Below the pieces are notes generated by a model that ran no database searches, was not told where the DNA came from, and was given only the letters and a program-made list of their open reading frames with translations. DNA of 18,693 bases from Lachnospiraceae bacterium. Lineage in GTDB: Bacteria; Bacillota; Clostridia; Lachnospirales; Lachnospiraceae. The position numbers and the translations under genes were made by a program. The stretch covers positions 1 to 18,693 of the forward strand of contig VSNO01000089.1 in NCBI GenBank assembly GCA_009774375.1, read 5' to 3'. Position 1 is the stretch's first letter, and each line of letters starts with the position of its first letter. Shown here piece by piece: positions 13,501-18,693 of the stretch.

Positions 13501-15168
13501 TTGAAAGAAAAACAATTCTATGCGGCCATGTACCTCCGTCTTTCAAAGGATGACGAGGACAGGGGCAGCTTCAATAAGTCCGAGAGCAACAGCATCGGAA
13601 ACCAGAGGGAACTTATCAAATCATTCTTAAGGGAGCAGCCGGACATAGAGCTTTATGACATCTATGTGGACGACGGCTTTTCAGGGAGCAATTTCGACAG
13701 GCCAGAATTTAAGAGGATGATCGGCGACATTGAGGCAGGCAGGGTGAACTGCGTGGTAGTAAAAGACCTGTCCCGCTTCGGGCGCGATTACATTGAATCC
13801 GGGAGGTACATACAAAAGACTTTCCCGGCTCTTGGTGTGCGCTTCATTGCGCTTACCGACCATTTTGACAGTGTATCGGCGGATACGGGGGAAAGCTCTA
13901 TTGTCCTGCCGGTCAAGAATTTCATAAACGATTCCTACTGCCGGGATATTTCCACAAAGGTAAAGAGCCAGCTTGCGGTAAAGTATAAAAATGGGGAATG
14001 TATTGCCGCTTTTGCCGCCTACGGGTACAGAAAAAGTGATACGGATAAAAACAGGCTTGTTATTGATGAATATGCGGCGGAGAATGTGCGGCGGATTTTC
14101 GCATGGAAGATCGAAGGGCTGGCGATGTCCGCGATTGCGGAAAAACTGAACAGCCTCGGCATCCTCTCCCCGAAGGAATATAAAAAGTCTATGGGGCTTT
14201 CCTATCATGGCGGCTTTTCCGGAACCGGCAGAAGCGGATGGGGAAGCACAACCATAAAGCGGATATTGACCAATGAGGTCTATCTGGGCCATATGGTCCA
14301 GGGGAAAACGGAGAAGGTTAATTATAAGGTAAAGAAGCATACCGTGAAACCGAAAGGGGAATGGGTAAAGGTGGAGAATACCCATGAGGCAATCGTTTCC
14401 GCTGATGATTTTGGGGTAGTACAGCACCTGCTCAAAGCAGACGGACGGAGAAGCCCGGATTCGGGAACGCCCAGCCCTTTCATGGGGATACTGTTCTGTG
14501 GCGACTGCGGCCAGCAGATGGTAAGGCGGGTGATACGTTATAAGGATACGGCAAAAGTTTATTACATCTGCTCCACAAAGAACCGCGGGGAAGGGTGCAG
14601 CAGGCACAGCATAGAGGAAAGCGCACTGAAAGAGATCGTCTGTGAGAGCGCCCGGAAGTTTGCAAATTCCTTCCTGAAAGAAAAGGAACTTTTTGACCGT
14701 GCCATGCAGTATGAGACTAACTTTGAGGCGGTTGCCCGATATGACAGGGAGATCGGGCGGCTGAAAAAAGAGCAGGATAAATATTACTCCCTCTGCTCCG
14801 GCTTATATGAGGATTTGAGGGAGGGCGTTGTTACAAAGGAGGAATTTGAACGCCTGCACAGCGGCTTTACGCAGAAAGGGAAGGAACTGGAAGCGGCCAT
14901 GCAGAAGCAGGAGCAGCTCATTAAAGATATGTTCAAGAAAGGGGCGCTTTCTGCGGGGAGGCTGAAAACTTTTCAGGATTGTGTGGAACTGAGGGAGATA
15001 GACCGGCATACGCTGAGCAGCCTTGTAAGGCGGATTGATGTTTATGAGAATCGGCAGGTCGTGATCGATTTTTACTTTATGGATACGTTTGCTGTCATGG
15101 CAGGGATTGGCCGGAAGGTTTTGACGGACAGGGCGGCGAAAGCACAGACAGCGGAAAGGAGCGCATAG
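13501..15168 (+). CDS. Large serine recombinase, first of three
   Basis: This site-specific DNA recombinase is about 555 residues. The N-terminal resolvase domain (about 6-155) has R13 and catalytic Ser15 in MYLRLSKDDED, Arg67 in GFSGSNFDRPEF, and the SRFGRDY helix (91-97). The recombinase domain follows (about 160-310), then a zinc ribbon with Cys333, Cys336, Cys357 and Cys366, then a coiled-coil region and a C-terminal strand. It is expected to cut and rejoin attachment sites by a 2-bp staggered exchange. The start is a TTG at 13501 with AGGGGTG 6 nt upstream; GTG 13492 and ATG 13528 are alternatives, and I consider TTG the best of the three. Just before it lies a short leader with an imperfect hairpin. 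Confidence 0.93.
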   Translation: MKEKQFYAAMYLRLSKDDEDRGSFNKSESNSIGNQRELIKSFLREQPDIELYDIYVDDGFSGSNFDRPEFKRMIGDIEAGRVNCVVVKDLSRFGRDYIESGRYIQKTFPALGVRFIALTDHFDSVSADTGESSIVLPVKNFINDSYCRDISTKVKSQLAVKYKNGECIAAFAAYGYRKSDTDKNRLVIDEYAAENVRRIFAWKIEGLAMSAIAEKLNSLGILSPKEYKKSMGLSYHGGFSGTGRSGWGSTTIKRILTNEVYLGHMVQGKTEKVNYKVKKHTVKPKGEWVKVENTHEAIVSADDFGVVQHLLKADGRRSPDSGTPSPFMGILFCGDCGQQMVRRVIRYKDTAKVYYICSTKNRGEGCSRHSIEESALKEIVCESARKFANSFLKEKELFDRAMQYETNFEAVARYDREIGRLKKEQDKYYSLCSGLYEDLREGVVTKEEFERLHSGFTQKGKELEAAMQKQEQLIKDMFKKGALSAGRLKTFQDCVELREIDRHTLSSLVRRIDVYENRQVVIDFYFMDTFAVMAGIGRKVLTDRAAKAQTAERSA

Positions 15169-15169
15169 C

Positions 15170-16873
15170 ATGGGGAGAGTGTCAAAGAGGACTGCCGCCC
15201 CTGCTGTGGCGGACAAAAAAACGAGAACATGTTATAAAGCAGGCATTTATGCAAGGCTCTCATCAGACCAGGACAGGAAAAAGAATGAATCCGTGGAAGT
15301 GCAGGTAAAGATCGCGGAAAAGCATATCGAAGAACTGAACCGGGAAGGGACAGAGCGGATAGAGATCATAGACCGTTATACAGACCTGGGGAAGACGGGG
15401 AGTAATTTTGAACGTGACGAGTTTCAGAGGCTTATGCAGGATATACGGCTGGGTGACATTGACTGCGTGGTGGTCAAAGACCTTTCCCGGTTTGGCCGGA
15501 ACTATCTGGAAGCGGGGAATTATATTGAGAAAATCTTCCCATTCCTGGGTGTCCGCTTCATAGCGGTTGCAGACGGGCTTGATACGGGGCACAGGGGAAG
15601 CAATACAAAGCAGATGGCAACGGAGATAAAAAACCTTGTCAACGATATGTATGCAAAGGACTTTTCCGTAAAGGCAAAGCAGCATTTAAAACTAAGGCGG
15701 CAGGAAGGCTCCTATGTGGGAGGGCCGCCGCCCTACGGCTATAAAGCCGGATGGGATAAGAAAATACGGAAGCTGGTGCCGGATGAAAATACTGCGGGGA
15801 TTGTAAAGCATATTTTCGGGCTGTTTATTGAAACGGGAAGCTATGCGGCGGTGGCAGATGACCTGAACAGGAAAAAGTGCAACCCGCCGTCTATGTATAA
15901 AAAAACCGGAAACGTCTTTTTTGACCCGGAACAGGGGGAATACAAAGGCTGGGATAAAGGCTCTGTGGAGCGTATCGTGAAAAGTGAGACATACACCGGA
16001 AAACTGGTGCAGGGACGGACTTCCATCACTGCAAGGGACGAGAAAAACCGTATCCACAAAGCGGAGGAAGAATGGGTAGTAAAAGAAAACGCCCACGAAC
16101 CTGTTATTGATGCGGCGGTGTTTGCAGAAGCGGCAAAAGTGCGGGAAAGGCTTCAGGAAAGGATGAAATCCCATGCCCATCCGACAGAAGGATGTCCGAT
16201 CGGGGAGAATATTTTTGACAGTGTGCTTTACTGCGGCGTATGTGGCAGGAAAATGACACGGCATAGTTATGTCAAAACTTATGCGGACAGGAGCAAGACA
16301 AGGCTGGACGGATATTTCTGCATAAACGGCGGGCAGACAAAAGTGGAGAGCTGCCCTGCATCAAACCGTATTTCAAAGGCGGAACTGGTGGATATCCTGT
16401 TGCCGCTCCTTAAAACAGAGTTTTCCGTCTATCTGGGGAAACCGAAAAAATACATGGAAATTGTGAAAGAACAGCTTCGGGCGGCAGGGACGGAGATTGA
16501 TGCAAAAATCAGGAAAACAGAAAGGGATATTGCCGCCGCAAAAGAGGATGAACGGACAAAATATGTGGAATACCGGGAGGCTATTATCCCCCAGAGTGAG
16601 TATGTTGCTTATAAGATGCGGCAGGAGGGCAGGCTTAATGACTTAAACCGGCAGAAGGAGGAACTGGAAGCTGGCAGGAAGAACCTGGATACTGTATCAG
16701 GGAAATACCTCGCGGCGGCCCGTGCCCTGCTCCGGTTAAAAAGCGGCAGGGAACTGACAAAGGAAATGGTAGAATCCCTGATCCGCAGGATTTATGTCTA
16801 TCCGGGAAAACGGATAGAAGTACAGTTTGCCTATACAAATGAACTGCTTGAGGGGGTGCTTGCAAATGGATAA
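15170..16873 (+). CDS. Large serine recombinase, second of three
   Basis: This 567-residue recombinase begins only one base after the first one ends. About 20 basic residues precede the resolvase domain. The catalytic pair is Arg29 and Ser31 in IYARLSSDQD, and the SRFGRNY helix is at 106-112. The zinc ribbon has Cys355, Cys358, Cys384 and Cys395, followed by a long coiled coil (about 425-530). AAAGGAG at 15155-15161 supports the start. The relation to the first is that of a distant paralogue, not a copy: the identity is mainly in the catalytic and zinc parts. It overlaps the third gene by 8 nt. Three such genes in line match the integrase-triplet arrangement of some streptococcal ICEs (named from memory). 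Confidence 0.93.
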   Translation: MGRVSKRTAAPAVADKKTRTCYKAGIYARLSSDQDRKKNESVEVQVKIAEKHIEELNREGTERIEIIDRYTDLGKTGSNFERDEFQRLMQDIRLGDIDCVVVKDLSRFGRNYLEAGNYIEKIFPFLGVRFIAVADGLDTGHRGSNTKQMATEIKNLVNDMYAKDFSVKAKQHLKLRRQEGSYVGGPPPYGYKAGWDKKIRKLVPDENTAGIVKHIFGLFIETGSYAAVADDLNRKKCNPPSMYKKTGNVFFDPEQGEYKGWDKGSVERIVKSETYTGKLVQGRTSITARDEKNRIHKAEEEWVVKENAHEPVIDAAVFAEAAKVRERLQERMKSHAHPTEGCPIGENIFDSVLYCGVCGRKMTRHSYVKTYADRSKTRLDGYFCINGGQTKVESCPASNRISKAELVDILLPLLKTEFSVYLGKPKKYMEIVKEQLRAAGTEIDAKIRKTERDIAAAKEDERTKYVEYREAIIPQSEYVAYKMRQEGRLNDLNRQKEELEAGRKNLDTVSGKYLAAARALLRLKSGRELTKEMVESLIRRIYVYPGKRIEVQFAYTNELLEGVLANG

Positions 16874-18440
16874 ACTTGCAATTTACCTGCGGCTTTCCCT
16901 GGAAGATGCAGCCATCGGAGATGGTTTGGATAAGGACGAAAGCAACAGTATCAGCAGCCAGAGGGCCATGCTCCATGCTTACATACGCAGTGACGGGGAA
17001 CTGAGGGAAAAAGAGGTTTTAGAGTTTTGTGATGACGGCTATTCCGGTACAAGCATGGAAAGGCCGGGAGTGCAGAGGCTCTTAAAAGAGGTAAAGGACA
17101 ATCAGATCGGATGCGTGATCGTCAAGGATATGTCCCGTTTTTCAAGGGACTATATCGAACTTGGAACCTATATGAACCAGATATTCCCCTTTATGGGAGT
17201 GCGGTTTATCGCGGTAAATGACCATTACGACAGCCGCGGCCATGCAGGAAGCACGACACCTATTGACACGGCTTTCCAGACACTTTTGTATGACTTATAC
17301 AGCAAGGACATATCCGTAAAGGTCAAGGCTTCGGTTGAAAATAAATGCGCGGGTGGGGAATATGTTTTCGGACAGGTTCCCTTCGGGTATGAAAAAAGCC
17401 GGGAACTGAAAAATACGGTTGTAGTGAATGAAAAGGAAGCGGAGATTGTGCGCTGCATCTTTGCCCTTGCCCTTGACGGGAACGGCAGCACACAGATCGC
17501 AAGGATTCTCAATGAAAAGGGGATACCCACCAAAACACAGATGCGCCACCCTGAGAGGGCAGGGAAAGAGGGCAGGAGGCAGGCATGGGATAACGTCTCT
17601 GTCCGGGCTGTCCTGAATAACCGCTTTTACTTAGGTGAGATGGCCTATGGGAAATCAAAGCGGAAATATGTGGGCAGTAAAGGCAGTATCGCTGTGCCGG
17701 TGGAGGACTGGAAAGTGATACCAGGCCACCATGAGCCGCTTGTTTCGCCGGAAGATTATGAAAAGGTATGCCTTTTCCGTAAAGGGGCTGACACTGCCAG
17801 AAAAGGGGAGAAAAACCCGCTTGTGGGGAAGTTATTCTGCGGCGGATGCGGCTATTCCATGACTTACAAGCCCATACGGGGGAAGAATAAATACCGCAGG
17901 TTTGAGTGCCGGAAACACGCTGTTTTGCAGATACCGGAGTGTTGTACCTATTTCCCTGCCGATCTGCTGGAAGAAACCGTGCTGACTATGTTAAGCAGGG
18001 AACTGATGTTGCGCGGGGATGCCGCAAAGGAAAACCGGAACCTTGTTTCTTTCCAGAAGTCTTGTATTACAAGGCTGGAAAAGAAGATAACAGAGGGCCG
18101 GAGCAGGAAAAAGCAGCTTCAGGCGGAGGCGGATGCCCTGTATGAAAGCTATGCGCTTGGCACCGTCCAGGCCGCATCATACAGGCAGAAAGCGGACGGC
18201 ATAAAAGAGCAGGTTGCTTTACTGGCGGCAGAGGAAGAAACATATGGGAAAGAACTGGAACGGCTCCGGGAGGAATACCGCAGGGCAGAGGAAGATATGA
18301 AGCAGGTCATACGGTATTCCCATTTAGAAGCGCTGACACAGGAAGTGGTTGATATATTTATTAAGAAAATATACGTTTACAAAGACAAAAGAGTTGAAAT
18401 TGTGTGGAATTTCCGCGACGATGGAAAGGAGACAGAATGA
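16866..18440 (+). CDS. Large serine recombinase, third of three
   Basis: This 524-residue recombinase has Arg9 and catalytic Ser11 in IYLRLSLED, GYSGTSMERP with its Arg, and SRFSRDY (90-96). The zinc ribbon contains CGGCG with later Cys residues in FECRKH and PECCTYF. The C-terminal part is coiled coil rich in Glu/Lys/Arg. The ATG at 16866 lies within the last codons of the second gene, so translation is coupled. It shares the KDESNSIS stretch of the first protein (KSESNSIG), so it is closer to the first than to the second. The gene ends in an ATGA overlap with the next ORF. Like its partners it is expected to act in integration and excision; which of the three does what is unknown. Confidence 0.93.
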   Translation: MDKLAIYLRLSLEDAAIGDGLDKDESNSISSQRAMLHAYIRSDGELREKEVLEFCDDGYSGTSMERPGVQRLLKEVKDNQIGCVIVKDMSRFSRDYIELGTYMNQIFPFMGVRFIAVNDHYDSRGHAGSTTPIDTAFQTLLYDLYSKDISVKVKASVENKCAGGEYVFGQVPFGYEKSRELKNTVVVNEKEAEIVRCIFALALDGNGSTQIARILNEKGIPTKTQMRHPERAGKEGRRQAWDNVSVRAVLNNRFYLGEMAYGKSKRKYVGSKGSIAVPVEDWKVIPGHHEPLVSPEDYEKVCLFRKGADTARKGEKNPLVGKLFCGGCGYSMTYKPIRGKNKYRRFECRKHAVLQIPECCTYFPADLLEETVLTMLSRELMLRGDAAKENRNLVSFQKSCITRLEKKITEGRSRKKQLQAEADALYESYALGTVQAASYRQKADGIKEQVALLAAEEETYGKELERLREEYRRAEEDMKQVIRYSHLEALTQEVVDIFIKKIYVYKDKRVEIVWNFRDDGKETE

Positions 18441-18693
18441 AAGCAGTAATATACATGAGGGTGGGCAATCCGGATCAGGTGACAGCCCAGCATCGGAAAG
18501 AGAAACTGCCGGGGCAGATTCAGGGTACGGTTGGAGACAGTTCAAAGAGAGATGGCTTTGTTGGTAATAATATTCCCAGCCTACAAGAGTTTTTACAGGA
18601 AATCAGGGGATATGGCAGGCACTTCAACTTGACACTAATTCACCGTCAATTTTGCCCTGACTTAGCATTAGCGAACCATACGCCCCACGAAGT
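18437..18693 (+). CDS. Recombinase-like protein lacking the catalytic serine, 3'-partial at the window end
   Basis: The ATG at 18437 overlaps the stop of the third recombinase (ATGA), with AAAGGAGA at 18425-18432. The frame stays open to the window end, giving at least 85 residues. The start MKAVIYMRVGNPDQVTAQ matches the beginning of resolvase domains (YxRxS), but Gly10 stands where the catalytic serine should be while Arg8 is kept. Further on, DGFVGNNIPSLQEFLQEIRG resembles the GxSGxNxxRPxLQ segment, and HRQF replaces the SRF motif. So it looks like an inactive resolvase-fold protein, a likely partner or regulator of the triplet. The second half is more AT-rich than the recombinase genes. 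Alternative: a decaying gene. The full length is not visible here. Confidence 0.65.
   Translation, partial: MKAVIYMRVGNPDQVTAQHRKEKLPGQIQGTVGDSSKRDGFVGNNIPSLQEFLQEIRGYGRHFNLTLIHRQFCPDLALANHTPHE

Noticed and set aside
13681..14607. Long minus-strand open frame of 308 codons opposite the first recombinase.
   Set aside because: It is the shadow of a well-supported gene; its product has no recognisable domain.
1..18693. CRISPR arrays, tRNA or rRNA genes, insertion sequences.
   Set aside because: No regular spaced repeats, cloverleaf, rRNA stretches, or transposase with terminal repeats were seen by reading.

Overview
The window looks like a piece of a Lachnospiraceae-type (Clostridia) genome. 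Supporting signs are strong AGGAGG ribosome sites, mid-range GC, tightly packed co-directional operons, Firmicute-style lipoprotein and ABC-2 genes, and a large serine-recombinase element of the kind common in gut Firmicutes. Every gene I accept is on the + strand. No rRNA, tRNA, CRISPR array or insertion sequence is visible.

Region 1 (1-650): the end of a small SAM-dependent methyltransferase, probably cut by the window start, closed by a terminator-like hairpin. Region 2 (650-8510): a sensing and transport block. It has an OmpR-type response regulator, a HAMP-containing histidine kinase and a membrane-anchored extracytoplasmic protein. A hairpin terminator in a leader follows, then an ABC ATPase, a lipoprotein, two ABC-2-type permeases (the second apparently missing its C-terminal membrane segments), a small unrecognised acidic protein and a second membrane-anchored extracytoplasmic protein. 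The plan resembles systems that sense and expel antimicrobial peptides, but no peptide precursor or modification gene is present. The leader before the ATPase holds two mutually exclusive RNA folds, which suggests attenuation.

Region 3 (8510-11084): the probable control module of a mobile element. An orphan response-regulator-like protein has lost every receiver active-site residue but keeps its DNA-binding wing. A long leader follows, with tandem repeats 22 bp apart, a 17-bp hairpin, an intrinsic terminator and a hairpin that hides the Shine-Dalgarno site of a small sigma-like factor. A non-coding, GC-rich, hairpin-dense stretch of about 750 bp comes next. Region 4 (11085-13363): two ParB-fold proteins in tandem with no ParA, and a small DUF6870-like protein. 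Region 5 (13500-18693): three large serine recombinases, with 1-nt to overlapping junctions, followed by a fourth ORF running off the window. That ORF looks like a recombinase catalytic domain whose catalytic serine has become glycine.

The likely reading is that regions 3-5 are the regulatory and integration/excision end of an integrative element of the serine-integrase-triplet type. The ABC operon is either cargo or flanking chromosome. The boundary between them is not resolved from this sequence.
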